This document shows positions 43,321 to 57,110 of a DNA stretch of 64,000 bases, piece after piece (position 1 is the first letter of the stretch; every line of letters begins with the position of its first letter). This DNA is from Bifidobacterium ramosum (GTDB lineage: Bacteria > Actinomycetota > Actinomycetes > Actinomycetales > Bifidobacteriaceae). A program made the translations under genes and the position numbers. Where the stretch lies: positions 34,673 through 98,672 of the forward strand of contig NZ_WBSM01000013.1 of the NCBI RefSeq assembly GCF_009299505.1, written 5' to 3'. The notes beneath the pieces were generated by a model. The model was given only the letters and a program-made list of their open reading frames with translations, had not been told where the DNA came from and did not search any database.

Positions 43321-43404
43321 AAGGGGGAGAAGCGGATGAGATGGGGATGGCTGGGTGTGCTGAAAAGCAGATGGATGGTCGGTCGCGTGGTCGGTTGGAC
43401 GACT

Positions 43405-43569
43405 GACGTCCGGTCAGTCGAGGTTGGATGACCAAGTCCGATCAGCTGCAAGTCAGCCGATCGACGTCCGGCTAATCGCGTGATCCAGTTGCACGATGTC
43501 AGTTTCGTGATTCGGTCGGACGATCGATGTCCGGTTAGCCGCGGACCAGCCGCGGGACAGTCGCGTGAT
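43405..43569. repeat. Degenerate tandem repeat with about 60-bp period
   Basis: GACGTCCGGTCAGTCG (43405), GACGTCCGGCTAATCG (43463) and GATGTCCGGTTAGCCG (43526) head three units sharing further CAGCCG/CGTGAT segments. It ends at the glycerophosphodiesterase stop codon; no coding sense is visible. Confidence 0.5.
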
Positions 43570-44442
43570 TCAGCCGCGCGCCAGCCGGGTTTCGTGGCGT
43601 TCGGCGGCACGCAGCGCGATGCCTGCGCTGTCGCTGAGCACGCCGTCGACGCCGAGTCCCAGGCACCGGTTCGCCTGCCGCGCGTCGCCACCGACGCCGG
43701 CATAGACCGACAGGTTGTCGCGATGCGCGTGGTCCACGATCTCACGCGTCACCCGATCGCCGCGCATCACCACGAAATCCGCGTCGCGCGTCCATTCGAC
43801 GGCTGTCCGCCCGGCAGGACTCACGCATTTACCCACGATCCAATCCGGGTGCCGCCGTCGGATCATCGTCACGATTTCGTCGTTCGTGGACATCATCATC
43901 ACCCGGTCGGCGAAACCGTATCGTTCGATCTGTGCGGCGACCGCATCGGTCAGCCGTCGCGCATGTCGGACGTTCGTTTTGAGATCAAGCAGCAGATCCA
44001 TGTCGCTCGACGTCCGCTGCGCCACGTCGATAACCTGCGCCAGCGTCGGCACGCGGTACCGTTCGCCGTGCTGGCTCATCACCATGCGCTGCAGTTGCCG
44101 TACGGTGAGCGACGACACCGGCACATCGCGCCCGCGCAGGGACAGGCGGCCGGTGCGGCGGTCGTGGAAGACGACCGGCGTGCCGTCGGCGGTGAGCCGC
44201 ACGTCGATCTCGGCGTAGTCGGCGCCATTGCGGGCCGCGTTGGCGATGGATCGCAATGAGTTCTCCGGGGCGGTGTCGTCGCCGCGATGGGCGATGGCGA
44301 GCGGTCGCACGACCCACGTGTGCGGGTCGGCGGGCATCCGGTGCGGCATCGCCGCGACGATCATGCCGAACGCCAGCGCGGTCACGGCCGCCAGTACGAC
44401 GGCCTGCAGCGCGTACTGCTTCCAGTCGTGATGATTCGTCAT
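43570..44442 (-). CDS. Membrane-anchored glycerophosphodiester phosphodiesterase
   Basis: A 290-residue GDPD-family enzyme. After a hydrophobic segment (AVVLAAVTALAFGMIVAAM) comes the TIM-barrel with catalytic AHRGDDTAPENS (two His/Arg and Glu positions), AEIDVRLT and VFHDRRTGR. It probably hydrolyses glycerophosphodiesters from lipid or teichoic-acid turnover at the outer membrane face. The ATG at 44442 follows GGGAGGTG; a GTG at 44448 is inside that site. Confidence 0.9.
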   Translation of the reverse strand: MTNHHDWKQYALQAVVLAAVTALAFGMIVAAMPHRMPADPHTWVVRPLAIAHRGDDTAPENSLRSIANAARNGADYAEIDVRLTADGTPVVFHDRRTGRLSLRGRDVPVSSLTVRQLQRMVMSQHGERYRVPTLAQVIDVAQRTSSDMDLLLDLKTNVRHARRLTDAVAAQIERYGFADRVMMMSTNDEIVTMIRRRHPDWIVGKCVSPAGRTAVEWTRDADFVVMRGDRVTREIVDHAHRDNLSVYAGVGGDARQANRCLGLGVDGVLSDSAGIALRAAERHETRLARG

Positions 44443-44525
44443 CTGCACCTCCCTGCCGAACCGTTCGTATCGGTACCTTCATTATCGGCCGGGCGGGCCG
44501 CGCGGGGCATCGTTCTCCGGGTTGA

Positions 44526-48674
<4,149 letters not shown>

Positions 48675-48688
48675 CGTCGTCTTTCTCT

Positions 48689-48735
48689 AACGGACATACA
48701 GCCGATTTCGCCACCGGAATCGGCTGTATTCCGTT
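48689..48735. repeat. 48-bp palindromic repeat (family B), copy 15
   Basis: Right arm lacks one G (CTGTATTCCGTT), giving 47 bp. TTTTTT follows, so this copy probably terminates lacZ. Confidence 0.92.
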
Positions 48736-48817
48736 TTTTGCTGGGCGGAGTTGTTAGGGGCTGGGTGGAGTGTGCTTGTGCGAGTTCCTCAGACGCGGGG
48801 CGTCCGGCCTCCCCCTT

Positions 48818-48865
48818 AGCGGACATACAGTCGATTCCGTAGGGTCAATCGACTGTATGTCCGTT
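48818..48865. repeat. 48-bp palindromic repeat (family B), copy 16
   Basis: Left arm CAGTCGAT and right arm ATCGACTG carry a matched C-to-T / G-to-A pair, preserving complementarity. Confidence 0.94.
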
Positions 48866-48941
48866 GAGGGACAGGACTGGAAGGGGACGGCGAGGATGTT
48901 GTTGTGTTTTTACGTTCCTCTTAGGAATGTCACTCCCCTTC

Positions 48942-48989
48942 AACGGACATACAGTCGATTCCGACGGTGAAATCGGCTGTATGTCCGTT
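48942..48989. repeat. 48-bp palindromic repeat (family B), copy 17
   Basis: Left arm CAGTCGAT with an unmatched consensus right arm. Outside the core, CTCCCCTT and AAGGGGAG extend the stem by 8 bp. Confidence 0.94.
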
Positions 48990-49058
48990 GAAGGGGAGTG
49001 TGCATAGGGGCGCACAGTATGACACAAGTGGTCAGAAGATACATAAGCAAGCGATGAA

Positions 49059-49143
49059 GCGTCGAACCGTGAAAGCGCCTGTCGGCGCAAAGGCCGCTCG
49101 CAGCGGCAAAAAATGGAGCCCGGGGCTATGCACGGCCCGACGC
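49059..49143. ncRNA. Candidate structured RNA with four-way-junction fold
   Basis: GCGTCG pairs with CGACGC (49059/49138) and CCGTG with CACGG (49067/49131), closing a region of three hairpins: GCGCC/GGCGC (49075/49084), GCCGC/GCGGC (49093/49103) and AGCC/GGCT (49117/49124). Linkers on the plus strand are A-rich (AAA, AAAG, AAAAAA), as in junctions of known structured RNAs. On the minus strand, TATACT (rc of 49152-49157) and an AGCCCCGGGCT hairpin followed by TTTTTT could instead define a very short transcript. No known class was recognised and there is no gene directly downstream. Confidence 0.4.
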
Positions 49144-49220
49144 GAATACTCAGTATAGCGGGTGCCAGGGCGATGAGCATCCGCGTGTTGTTCCCTCCGA
49201 TCGGAATCAACCAGGATCAG

Positions 49221-49415
49221 CTTTCTTCAAACTGAGAGGCAAATTTCCGAGATTGCCGGGGTCTTTCTCCAAACTGAGAGGCAGACACAGGAGTCATATC
49301 ACATGATATACCCCCGAAAAGTACTGTGAGTCGCGTCTGACGTGATGGCGGCTGCCTCTCAGTTTGCGGAAAGACCCATGCGCATCACGGAATCTGCCTC
49401 TCAGTTTCAAGAAAG
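49221..49415. repeat. Nested palindrome (family E), copy 2
   Basis: Outer arms 49221-49249 and 49388-49415, inner arms 49262-49284 and 49351-49374, with the same AAACTGAGAGGCA core and CTTTC/GAAAG borders as copy 1 (27799). The outer arms also share AATTTCCG/CGGAAT ends. It adjoins the 3' end of the reverse-strand gene at 49432. Confidence 0.9.
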
Positions 49416-49431
49416 GCACATGACTAGGTTG

Positions 49432-50127
49432 CTATTCCAGCTTGCCACGGCGCCACAGATTCGCGCCGTGCCGGAAATCACGCGACGTGACCATCAGGTT
49501 CCCCGACGTGTGCAGCAGCCGCGCGGCCTTGTCCCGCTGCCCGCCGCCGCTCAGATGTTTCGCCTCGACGCGCAGTCCCAGCGCCACCACATCGGTGAAC
49601 GCGGCCGCCCGCTCCAGCGCCACGGCGAAATCGCCCACGAACGCGCCAGCCAGAATCGAATCCGCCGTCCGTGCGATGTCCGCCTCGGTCGGCGCATCAT
49701 CCACGCCCGCGATCGCCGACGCCGCCGTCGCCACTGGCTCGCCGACCCGCCACAGCCGCGCGATCGATGCGTCATGCCGCCGCATCCACGTGCGCAACAC
49801 ATACAGCCGCCACAGAATCCCCGGCAGCGAATCCGGTTCCGCATGGCTCCACAGTTCCGCGATCAGATCGATGCCTTCGTGATCGACCAATGTCAGCACG
49901 CGCGCGACGACCTCGGGATCGGCCGTATGATGCACCCGGTCAAGCAGTGCGGCCGCCGACGTGTGGCTGATCTCGCTGATCACGCTCGGATCGGCGCCGC
50001 CCGCGATCCCGGCGACGATGGCGGGATCGAGCTGTCCCGGACGATTCGGGCGCGGTGAGCCGGTCGGCGTGAACGCGGTGCGGCTCGCGACGACCGAGCC
50101 GGATCCATGATGCAAGCTAGTAGACAA
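49432..50127 (-). CDS. Protein of unknown function, downstream of the NUDIX gene
   Basis: A protein of about 231 residues that I do not recognise. It is mainly alpha-helical in composition, without membrane segments or cysteines, with repeats of short amphipathic stretches ([40 protein letters not shown]) that suggest helical hairpins. The proposed start is TTG at 50127, spaced 9 nt from AAGG and overlapping the NUDIX stop codon by about 10 nt, indicating coupled translation. It forms a group with ppk and the NUDIX/phosphatase gene, so a link to phosphate or nucleotide metabolism is possible but unproven. Confidence 0.6.
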   Translation of the reverse strand: MSTSLHHGSGSVVASRTAFTPTGSPRPNRPGQLDPAIVAGIAGGADPSVISEISHTSAAALLDRVHHTADPEVVARVLTLVDHEGIDLIAELWSHAEPDSLPGILWRLYVLRTWMRRHDASIARLWRVGEPVATAASAIAGVDDAPTEADIARTADSILAGAFVGDFAVALERAAAFTDVVALGLRVEAKHLSGGGQRDKAARLLHTSGNLMVTSRDFRHGANLWRRGKLE

Positions 50128-51298
50128 GTGGCGAAACCTTCTGAATATCGATGATGCGCGGATGTTCAGGCGAACCTGCAACGCACAAGGTTACCGCGGT
50201 GGCGGTGGGCATGTACGGCGATTTCGCGATGAGCCGCTTCGTCAGGGACTTCGACGCGCACAGTTCGCGCAGATGGTCGAAGATGCCGCCGATCACCGGC
50301 CGATGCATGCAGATCGCCACGCCTTCGCGATGCTCCAGCGCGTAGCTGATCTCCTCGCGGAAGCAGTCCCATGCGCGTTCGTTGTTCTCCGCGAAAGCGT
50401 CCTCGGTGAGCGCGTCCAGATGGTTCATCGGCCGGTTCGTTTGCCATGAGAACACGTGCAGCGTCTCCTGGCAGCGCATCCACGGCGACGTGCTGAGCCG
50501 CGTCGGATTGTAGCAGGCGATTTCGCGGTTGAGCGCGTATGCGGCGGCGGCCCCGCGCGGCGTGATCGGCCGGTTCTCGTCGGTGCCGTTCCATGTCTTG
50601 CGCGCCTCGGCCTTGGCGTGTCGCACGATGATCACATTCTGTGCGTCCGCCGCGCCTTCCTGCAGCCGGTCGACGAACAGCGCGAGCACGTCCTTGTCGG
50701 TCGAATGCGACAGGATCTTGCGTGCTTCGGTGATCGACACCCACAGGATGTCGTCGATCTCGCCGATATCGGCGCGGTGCACCGGTCCGAACGCGTCGAT
50801 GAGCTGCTCGGCCTCGACGGCGTCGATCGGGCGGGCCATCCAGTACAGGATGTGCTTCGTGTCGACCGTGCGATCCTTGGAATGGCGGTTCTTGCTGCCT
50901 TCCTCGGCCAGCGGGTATTCGATCTCGCCGAGATACGGTCCGAGTTCGACGGAGATGCCGGTCTCCTCGCTGATTTCGCGCACGGCGGCGTGGCGGTGAG
51001 ATTCGTTGAGCTCGAGTTTGCCTTTCGGCCAGCTCCAATCGTCGTATTTCGGCCGGTGGACGATGCAGACCTCGATACGGTCGGTGATGTCGGTTGGGGT
51101 TGGGGTGTGGTCGAGTGCGGCTGCATTCGCCGTTGCGTCGGCCGTCGCGTCCGCGGTCGTGTTGATCGAACCGTCAATCGGACCGGCGTTACCGGAACCG
51201 CTGGGAATGTCAGGAATATCGGACGGCTGGTCGGCGTCGGACATCATGCGATAGAGAATGCCTCCGGCCGCTTCCACGATGCGTCTCACTTTGCCCAT
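50117..51298 (-). CDS. NUDIX hydrolase fused to histidine phosphatase (MutT1-like)
   Basis: A 393-residue two-domain protein. The NUDIX box is close to consensus ([20 protein letters not shown], then TG). The C-terminal histidine-phosphatase domain starts [13 protein letters not shown] with the phospho-accepting His in RHA and continues through RPITPRG and a second His in ICMHRP. Mycobacterial MutT1 has the same fusion and removes 8-oxo-dGTP or diadenosine polyphosphates. An insertion of about 45 residues rich in Asp, Thr and Ala interrupts the NUDIX domain near residue 20. The ATG at 51298 touches GGGAGG; the GTG four codons on has better spacing. Confidence 0.88.
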   Translation of the reverse strand: MGKVRRIVEAAGGILYRMMSDADQPSDIPDIPSGSGNAGPIDGSINTTADATADATANAAALDHTPTPTDITDRIEVCIVHRPKYDDWSWPKGKLELNESHRHAAVREISEETGISVELGPYLGEIEYPLAEEGSKNRHSKDRTVDTKHILYWMARPIDAVEAEQLIDAFGPVHRADIGEIDDILWVSITEARKILSHSTDKDVLALFVDRLQEGAADAQNVIIVRHAKAEARKTWNGTDENRPITPRGAAAAYALNREIACYNPTRLSTSPWMRCQETLHVFSWQTNRPMNHLDALTEDAFAENNERAWDCFREEISYALEHREGVAICMHRPVIGGIFDHLRELCASKSLTKRLIAKSPYMPTATAVTLCVAGSPEHPRIIDIQKVSPLVY

Positions 51299-51312
51299 CC
51301 TCCCATTGTATT

Positions 51313-51326
51313 GCAGTTGCAACTGC
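51313..51326. promoter_or_regulatory. Perfect palindrome upstream of the NUDIX gene
   Basis: GCAGTTGCAACTGC, 14 bp, centred 21 bp before the NUDIX start. A dyad this close to a start codon is a candidate operator. Confidence 0.4.
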
Positions 51327-51349
51327 TACGTAGTCGTCCCCGAAACGAC

Positions 51350-51380
51350 GATGGCCGACCCCACAATGGGATCGGCCATC
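51350..51380 (-). terminator. Hairpin between ppk and the NUDIX gene
   Basis: GATGGCCGA pairs with TCGGCCATC, with an additional CCCCA/TGGG in the loop. On the minus strand it follows ppk; T residues downstream are scattered (TCGTCGTTTCG), so read-through to the NUDIX gene is possible. Confidence 0.55.
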
Positions 51381-51515
51381 GAATATCGAATTGTTAGCGT
51401 GAACAATCCTATCACGTGCGCGACGTGACGGTGTCGGTCGCGACGACGTCACGTCGCCGCGATACGCACTTCGTCTTCGTCACGTCACACACGCCGTGTC
51501 GAAAACGCACCGCCG

Positions 51516-53753
51516 TCAGTTGTTCGTGCGCGGGCGACGCGTGTGCCGCTTGATGAGCAGCTCCTGGCTGTCGGTCAGCAGGCTGCCATCGTCGGCGTGG
51601 CTGACGTGCACGTACGTGCCGTCCGGCTGCATGTGCCACGACGCGATCGTGTCGGACATCTGCAGGTCGACGTACTTGATGAGCTCGTCCACCTGCTCCG
51701 GGGCGGTGATGCGCACGAGCGCCTCGACGCGGCGGTCGAGGTTGCGGTGCATCAGATCGGCCGAGCCGATCCACACCTCCGGGCCGGACATCGGGCCTTC
51801 GCCGATCTGCGGGCCGTCCGAGTTGCAGAACGCGTAGATGCGGCTGTGCTCGAGGAAACGGCCGAGGATCGAACGCACGCGGATGTTGTCGCTCAGTCCC
51901 GGAACGCCCGGCTTGAGCGCGCAGATGCCGCGCTCGACGATGTCGATCTTCACGCCGGCCTGGCTGGCGCGGTACAGCGCGTCGATGGTCTTCTCGTCGA
52001 CGATTGAGTTGACCTTGATCTTGATCCACGCTTCCTTACCGGCGCGGGCGGCGTCCTCCTCGCGGCGGATGCGCTGGATGAGGCCGGAGCGGATCGTGCG
52101 CGGCGCGACGAGCAGACGGTGGAAGCTGGACTTCGGCGCGTAGCCGGACAGCTGGTTGAACAGGCGGGTCAGATCCTGGCCGACGACCGGATCGCAGGTC
52201 AGCAGACCCAGATCGGTGTAGATGCGCGCGGTCTTCGGGTTGTAGTTGCCCGTGCCCACGTGGCAGTAGCGCTTGAGGCCGTCCTGCTCCTGGCGCACGA
52301 CGAGGCTCAGCTTGCAGTGCGTCTTCAGGCCGACGATGCCGTACACCACGTGCACGCCCGCGCGTTCGAGCTTGCGCGCCCACATGATGTTCGCGTCCTC
52401 ATCGAAGCGGGCCTTGATCTCGACCAGCGCGAGGACCTGCTTGCCGGCGTGCGCGGCGTCGACCAGCGCGTCGATGATCGGCGAGTTCGAGCTGGTGCGG
52501 TACAGCGTCTGCTTGATGGCTAGAACCTTAGGATCCGCAGCAGCCTGTGCCAGAAAGGCCTGCACAGACGTCGAAAACGAGTCGTACGGGTGGTGCAGCA
52601 GGATGTCGCGCTCGCGGATGGCGGCGAAGATGTCCTGCGCGCGGCTCGACTCGACCTCGGCGATCTGGCGGTTCGTGGTCGGGATGAACGGCGGGTACTT
52701 GAGATCCGGGCGATCGATGCCCTGCAGCTCGAACAGGACGGTCATGTCGAGCGGCGACGGCAGGCGGTACACCTCGTCCGCGCTCACGCCGAGCTGGTCG
52801 GCGAGCAGCTGGGAGAGGAACGGGCTGGTCGCGTCGGAGATCTCGAGGCGGATCGGCGGTCCGAAGCGGCGGCGCAGCAGCTCCTTCTCCATCGCGTTGA
52901 GCAGATTCTCGGCGTCATCTTCCTCGACGTCGATGTCCTCGTTGCGGGTGACGCGGAACGAGCGCGCCTCCTTGATGATCATGCCCGGGAACAGGGATTC
53001 CAGATGGGCGATGATGAGGTTCTCCATCGTGATGAAGCCGTAGCGCACCTCGGCGGAATCGTCCTCGGTCATGTCGTCGACCGGGACGAGACGGTTGAGG
53101 TTGCCCGGGATCTTCACGCGGGCGAAGTGCGACTTGCCGGAGGTCGGGTTCTCGACGAGCACTGCGAGGTTGATCGAGTTGCCCGAGATGTACGGGAACG
53201 GGTGGGCCGGGTCGACGGCGAGCGGCGTGAGGACGGGGAAGACCTGCTGACGGTAGTAGCGGGACAGGCGCTCCTGCTCGGTGGCGGTGAGCTTGTCCCA
53301 GCTCAGCAGCACGATGCGCTCTTTGGCGAGCTCCGGCAGGATGTGGTTGATCACGTAGTGCGCGTGCTCGTCCTGTAGGCGGTGGGCCTGGTCGCTGATC
53401 GCGCGCAGCTGCTGGCGCGGACTCAGGCCGCTGGCCGACGGGACGGCGATGCCCGAGTCGATGCGGCGCTTGAGTCCGGCGACTCGGACCATGAAGAACT
53501 CATCGAGGTTGGAGGCGAAGATCGCGGCGAAGTTGGCGCGTTCGAGGATCGGCTGGTCCTCGTCCTCGGCGAGCTCGAGGACGCGCTTGTTGAACTTGAG
53601 CCAGCTCAGTTCACGGTCGAAGAAGCGGTCCGGCGGCAACGGCTGCTCGTCGGGACGCGTCTCACGGCGGTCATTCTTGTCCGTTTCGGCGATGTGTTCC
53701 GCGATCTGGCTGCGGAGAATCGCCTTTGAGGGTGCGTCAAATATCTGTGCCAT
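51516..53753 (-). CDS. ppk: Polyphosphate kinase 1
   Basis: A 745-residue PPK1 that makes and consumes polyphosphate with ATP. The N-domain starts [20 protein letters not shown], and [12 protein letters not shown] follows. [19 protein letters not shown] contains the autophosphorylated His of the catalytic core. A second phospholipase-D-like half ends near [11 protein letters not shown]. The ATG at 53753 starts [10 protein letters not shown]; the C-terminus [20 protein letters not shown] is short. Location with a NUDIX/histidine phosphatase is common in actinobacteria. Confidence 0.95.
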   Translation of the reverse strand: MAQIFDAPSKAILRSQIAEHIAETDKNDRRETRPDEQPLPPDRFFDRELSWLKFNKRVLELAEDEDQPILERANFAAIFASNLDEFFMVRVAGLKRRIDSGIAVPSASGLSPRQQLRAISDQAHRLQDEHAHYVINHILPELAKERIVLLSWDKLTATEQERLSRYYRQQVFPVLTPLAVDPAHPFPYISGNSINLAVLVENPTSGKSHFARVKIPGNLNRLVPVDDMTEDDSAEVRYGFITMENLIIAHLESLFPGMIIKEARSFRVTRNEDIDVEEDDAENLLNAMEKELLRRRFGPPIRLEISDATSPFLSQLLADQLGVSADEVYRLPSPLDMTVLFELQGIDRPDLKYPPFIPTTNRQIAEVESSRAQDIFAAIRERDILLHHPYDSFSTSVQAFLAQAAADPKVLAIKQTLYRTSSNSPIIDALVDAAHAGKQVLALVEIKARFDEDANIMWARKLERAGVHVVYGIVGLKTHCKLSLVVRQEQDGLKRYCHVGTGNYNPKTARIYTDLGLLTCDPVVGQDLTRLFNQLSGYAPKSSFHRLLVAPRTIRSGLIQRIRREEDAARAGKEAWIKIKVNSIVDEKTIDALYRASQAGVKIDIVERGICALKPGVPGLSDNIRVRSILGRFLEHSRIYAFCNSDGPQIGEGPMSGPEVWIGSADLMHRNLDRRVEALVRITAPEQVDELIKYVDLQMSDTIASWHMQPDGTYVHVSHADDGSLLTDSQELLIKRHTRRPRTNN

Positions 53754-53872
53754 ACTGCCCTACTTTATGCGCTGGAATGTGCGCAACGCGAGAAAACGTC
53801 TCATAATTCAACGGGCGTTCACGTTTGTCGGCGGTCGGGCGGATCGCGGGTGCGGCTGGGCTGGCGGCTGAC

Positions 53873-53934
53873 TCGTGCGTGGCGGAAAACGCTCGCTAAG
53901 CGCGGCGTCAGCGAGCGTTTTCCGCCACGCACGA
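53873..53934. repeat. Palindrome of family G, copy 2
   Basis: 25-bp perfect arms (core GTGGCGGAAAACGCTCGCT) around the 12-nt loop AAGCGCGGCGTC, upstream of ppk on the minus strand. Confidence 0.94.
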
Positions 53935-54082
53935 GAGGCTGCGCGACACGCCGCGCGGACGTGCGAAACGCACAATGTGGAACAGATAACCGGTTCGATG
54001 CGCGCATGGTCGCACATTTGTTTTGCGTCGTGGTGTGCGATCGACCAGTTCGGCAAAAAAGCGCACATGACCGGTGCTCGAA

Positions 54083-54111
54083 TTGCGCGTGATGCGGGCC
54101 GCGACTAGATT
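54083..54111 (+). promoter_or_regulatory. Promoter of the candidate small RNA
   Basis: TTGCGC (54083-54088), a 17-bp spacer and TAGATT (54106-54111). A transcription start near 54118 is predicted. Confidence 0.5.
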
Positions 54112-54117
54112 ATGGAA

Positions 54118-54285
54118 GTACCAAAACAACTGAACAGAGCAGAGCCCACAATGAGTGTATGGTCACGAAAGACTGTTACGTTGAACGGGCATTGGAAAGA
54201 CTTACCGTTACGACGATGATGTTGTGCAGAGATTCTGCTCCAGCTGCTTTTGGGGAAAAGGCCCGCTTCGGCGGGCCTTTTCGTT
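54118..54285 (+). ncRNA. Candidate small RNA with long closing stem, 6S-like
   Basis: Between a predicted promoter and a strong terminator lies about 168 nt whose ends pair: CCAAAA/TTTTGG (54121/54248), GAGCAGA/TCTGCTC (54137/54234) and CACAA/TTGTG (54147/54222), enclosing a large central region with an AACGG/CCGTT hairpin. A long, interrupted rod with a central bubble is the layout of 6S RNA; identity is not established. A 22-codon frame (54151-54219) and an 84-codon frame exist, but neither has a convincing ribosome site. Confidence 0.45.
54255..54285 (+). terminator. Strong intrinsic terminator of the small RNA
   Basis: GAAAAGGCCCGC, TTCG tetraloop, GCGGGCCTTTTC followed by GTTTG. This is the best-formed terminator in the 1-kb gap between ppk and the Tad locus. 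Confidence 0.85.
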
Positions 54286-54418
54286 TGTACGGGGTTGGGT
54301 TTGTTGCGACCTGTTTGTTGCGACCGGTATGCGTTTGTAAGGGCTGTCCTGTTTTACTGTCGCGTGGTCACTTCCTTTGCTGTCTCCCCCTAACCTTTAA
54401 CGGACATGCTTAATCCTT

Positions 54419-54466
54419 AACGGACATACAGCCGATTTGGGTGGGTGAATCGGCTGTATGTCCGTT
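54419..54466. repeat. 48-bp palindromic repeat (family B), copy 18
   Basis: Perfect arms around TTGGGTGGGTGA. A half-copy, AACGGACATG, lies just before it at 54399. Confidence 0.95.
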
Positions 54467-54586
54467 GAGAAGTTATGTACCAGTTAAGAAGTGGTGCGTC
54501 CATTAAGGAATTAAGCAGAGCTTGTTTGTGCTTTGTTTCCGCAAGCTATTTCTTCTTCCTCCCTTCCCCCTTGACAGACACCCTTC

Positions 54587-54634
54587 AACGGACATACAGC
54601 CGATTTGGGTGGGTGAATCGGCTGTATGTCCGTT
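54587..54634. repeat. 48-bp palindromic repeat (family B), copy 19
   Basis: Arms and loop identical to the copy 168 bp upstream, the only pair in the window with the same loop. CCCTT/AAGGG extends the stem by 5 bp. Confidence 0.95.
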
Positions 54635-54714
54635 GAAGGGAGTTGTGGCATGCGCCGCTGAGCCGCGCAATGACAACGATCGTATGATTCCACGTGCGAT
54701 CCGTCCACAATCGA

Positions 54715-54764
54715 TGTGGATAACACGCCGGCCTGTGGATAACCTGGCGACCTTTCGACCACAT
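54715..54764. promoter_or_regulatory. Tad-locus upstream module 1: two DnaA-box-like sites and a shared 15-bp motif
   Basis: TGTGGATAA at 54715 and 54734 match the DnaA box (TTATCCACA) on the opposite strand. ACCTTTCGACCACAT follows at 54750. The same arrangement recurs upstream of the pilin gene at 58718-58781. Confidence 0.55.
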
Positions 54765-54812
54765 CATTCGTTTCGCCAACGTCCATCGATCACACTGCGA
54801 TTGAATCGGAGC

Positions 54813-55835
54813 ATGAACATCACCTATCACACTGATCGCACGTCGTCGCAGCAGACGGCACCGCCGCAGTCTCCCGCGCGTCAGTCATCCTTGACGTGGC
54901 AGCAGTCCCAGTCGTCCCCGTCGATCCGATCATCGCAACGGCAATCCGCATACCTGCCGGTCGTCCAGCCACAGCGTGCACCAATCCAACCGGCACACCC
55001 GCAGCAGCCGATGCCGACCACGTGCGGCAACATCATCACCTGCACCTCGCCCAGTGGCGGCGTAGGGCTCAGCGTCGTCGCGGCCATGCTCGCCCGTGCG
55101 CTGCATGCGCGCCACGAATCCGTCGCGCTGATCGACGCGGATTTTGTCGGTGGTGGGCTCGACGTGCTGCTGGGCATGGAAAACGATCCGGGCACGAGGT
55201 TCGAGACGATCGACGCGCCGCTCGGTCGTGTGGAAGGCGATGCGCTGAACCATGAGCTGCCGAGTTGGGACGGTGTGCGGCTGCTGGCGTTCGATTCGTG
55301 GAACGGTCCGCCTCCTGACTGGTGGCAGGCGCAGGCGACCATTCGTGCGTTGGCCGACGCAAACCACGTCGCTATCGTCGATGCCGGGCGGGGCGCAATC
55401 GTCGCGGAAGTCGATGAGTTGGCGTGCAATGCGCATCTGGTCGTGGTGGAGCTGTCCGTGCTTGGGTTGGCCCGCGCCAGAACGCATCTGGACGCGTTGC
55501 GGCACCGACGGGATGACGTGGGCGCGGCGGGCGGCGGTATCGGTTCTGGCGCTGGTGGAGGTGCGGTTGCGGGGGCTGACGGCCGCGCGGATGTGCTGGT
55601 GGTCGGTGCGTGGCCGCGTGGCGCGGAGCGGCGGCGTGGTGCGGTGTCGCCGGATGAGGCGGCCGACTATCTCGGATGCGACGTTGCCGGTCCGCTCGCC
55701 GACGATCCGAAACTGCGCACCGACGTGCTGACCGGGCTGGGCATCCAGTCGGTCGGCTCCACGAACCGGCGGGCGGTCGATGCGATGGTCCGATGGGCTG
55801 ACGGATTGCTGGGCGGTGCGCCATGCGATCCGTGA
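54813..55835 (+). CDS. Tad pilus localisation protein, TadZ/CpaE-like
   Basis: A 340-residue MinD/ParA-type protein. Residues 1-75 are Gln/Pro/Ser-rich. The core starts NIITCTSPSGGVGLSVVAAM, with a deviant Walker A loop (SPSGGVGLS in place of GGVGKT), then VALIDADFVGGGLDVLLG. This suits an ATPase-like scaffold that places the pilus machine at a site on the membrane. The last third has a Gly/Ala/Arg-rich stretch. Start taken as ATG at 54813; the frame is open upstream to the palindromic repeats. Its stop overlaps the start of tadA. Confidence 0.8.
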   Translation: MNITYHTDRTSSQQTAPPQSPARQSSLTWQQSQSSPSIRSSQRQSAYLPVVQPQRAPIQPAHPQQPMPTTCGNIITCTSPSGGVGLSVVAAMLARALHARHESVALIDADFVGGGLDVLLGMENDPGTRFETIDAPLGRVEGDALNHELPSWDGVRLLAFDSWNGPPPDWWQAQATIRALADANHVAIVDAGRGAIVAEVDELACNAHLVVVELSVLGLARARTHLDALRHRRDDVGAAGGGIGSGAGGGAVAGADGRADVLVVGAWPRGAERRRGAVSPDEAADYLGCDVAGPLADDPKLRTDVLTGLGIQSVGSTNRRAVDAMVRWADGLLGGAPCDP

Positions 55836-57019
55836 CCGCCGGCGGATCGGCGACTCCGTTGATGCTGGGACCACTGGCGGGGCTTGCGATCGATCCTGCG
55901 GTGACGGATGTGACCGTGACTGGTGATGGTCGCGTATGGGTGGACCGTGGCCATGGCATGGAGGAATGCCGTCTGCCGGTGCCGTTCCGCTCGGCGGGCA
56001 TGGTGCGCGATTACGCGATGCAGTTGTGCGCGCAGCTTGGCCGCCGTTTGGACGACGCCTGCCCGATCGCCGATGCCTGTTCCGTGGACGGCGTGCGCGT
56101 GCATGCGGTGATCGCGCCGCTGGTGCCGCAGGGTGCCGCCTTGTCGATTCGGTTTCCCGCACGTTCGCCGCCCAGCTTGGAGGCGTTGTGCGCGGCTGGT
56201 TTCCTGCCGGCCGTTTGGTTGCCGCTGATGCGTGCGCTGGTCGACCGACGCGCGACGGTGCTGGTCACCGGCGGCACCGGGGCCGGCAAAACCACGCTGC
56301 TTAAGGCGATGCTGGTGCGTTGCCCTCCTGAGGAACGTATCGTCGCCGTGGAGGAGGTACGCGAGCTGGGCGATATCGGCGGTGGAAATCGCGTGTCGCT
56401 GGTCACGCGCGAGGCGAACGTCGAAGGCGCCGGCGCCGTGGGGCTGCCGGAGCTGGTCAAGGCCACGTTGCGCATGCGTCCCGATCGTGTGGTGTTGGGC
56501 GAATGCCGGGGCGAGGAGATCGCCGATCTGCTGCGTGCGTTCAATTCCGGGCATCGTGGCGGCATGGTGACGCTGCACGCGGATGATGTCGCGCGTGTGC
56601 CATCGCGTTTGGCGTCGTTGGGATTGCTTGCCGGATTGCCGGTGGAGGCGACCGCGATGCTGGCTCGGCATGCCTTTGACGTGGTGCTTCACGTGGAACG
56701 TGACGCCGCCGGGCGGCGGCATATCGCGCAGATTGGATGGCTGACGGACGGTGTGTCAGGAGGTGCGTCGTGCGGAACGTCAGGCAGTGCGCGCGGGAGC
56801 GTGGGCGCGTGTGACGGTGCGGTTTGCGTGCGGGGCGATGGGGGTGCCGAGCGCGTCGAGTACGTCGATCATGTCGATGACGGCATGACCGGGCGGCATG
56901 CCGATGATCATGGCGGTGTGGCGGGGCTGACCGGTCGGGTGATCGCCGTGTGGGACGGCATCGGCGTGCCGATGATCGGCCCGTTGTGGCGGCCATTTGC
57001 GGCGCGATGGCTGGAATGA
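55823..57019 (+). CDS. Tad pilus assembly ATPase, TadA/CpaF family
   Basis: A 398-residue secretion ATPase powering pilus assembly. Walker A GGTGAGKTTLLK, Asp box ERIVAVEEVRELG, and the His box with PDRVVLGECRGEEIADLL and HRGGMVTLHA are in order. The N-domain is short, and the C-terminus has an unconserved Gly/Asp/Arg tail (about 300-398). It overlaps the tadZ-like gene by 13 nt, showing coupling. Confidence 0.93.
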   Translation: MRSVTAGGSATPLMLGPLAGLAIDPAVTDVTVTGDGRVWVDRGHGMEECRLPVPFRSAGMVRDYAMQLCAQLGRRLDDACPIADACSVDGVRVHAVIAPLVPQGAALSIRFPARSPPSLEALCAAGFLPAVWLPLMRALVDRRATVLVTGGTGAGKTTLLKAMLVRCPPEERIVAVEEVRELGDIGGGNRVSLVTREANVEGAGAVGLPELVKATLRMRPDRVVLGECRGEEIADLLRAFNSGHRGGMVTLHADDVARVPSRLASLGLLAGLPVEATAMLARHAFDVVLHVERDAAGRRHIAQIGWLTDGVSGGASCGTSGSARGSVGACDGAVCVRGDGGAERVEYVDHVDDGMTGRHADDHGGVAGLTGRVIAVWDGIGVPMIGPLWRPFAARWLE

Positions 57020-57110
57020 CCGGCGGCCGGCTGCGGTTGCGCGGACGGGCCGTGCGGTCGGGTCGCGTGGCTGTGCATGGGTTGCGTGCGGATGCGCGAG
57101 GGAGGATCGG

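Noticed and set aside
48967..49158. 63-codon frame over the structured region at 49059
   Set aside because: It begins inside a family B repeat arm and its codons follow the stem pairs; RNA structure explains the sequence better than a protein.
53754..54117. Coding frames in the interval upstream of the candidate small RNA
   Set aside because: They are created by the family G palindrome and its flanks, appear on both strands symmetrically, and have no ribosome site.
54151..54219. 22-codon small protein in the candidate small RNA
   Set aside because: No ribosome site and an ordinary composition; the paired ends and terminator favour a non-coding RNA. It remains possible.
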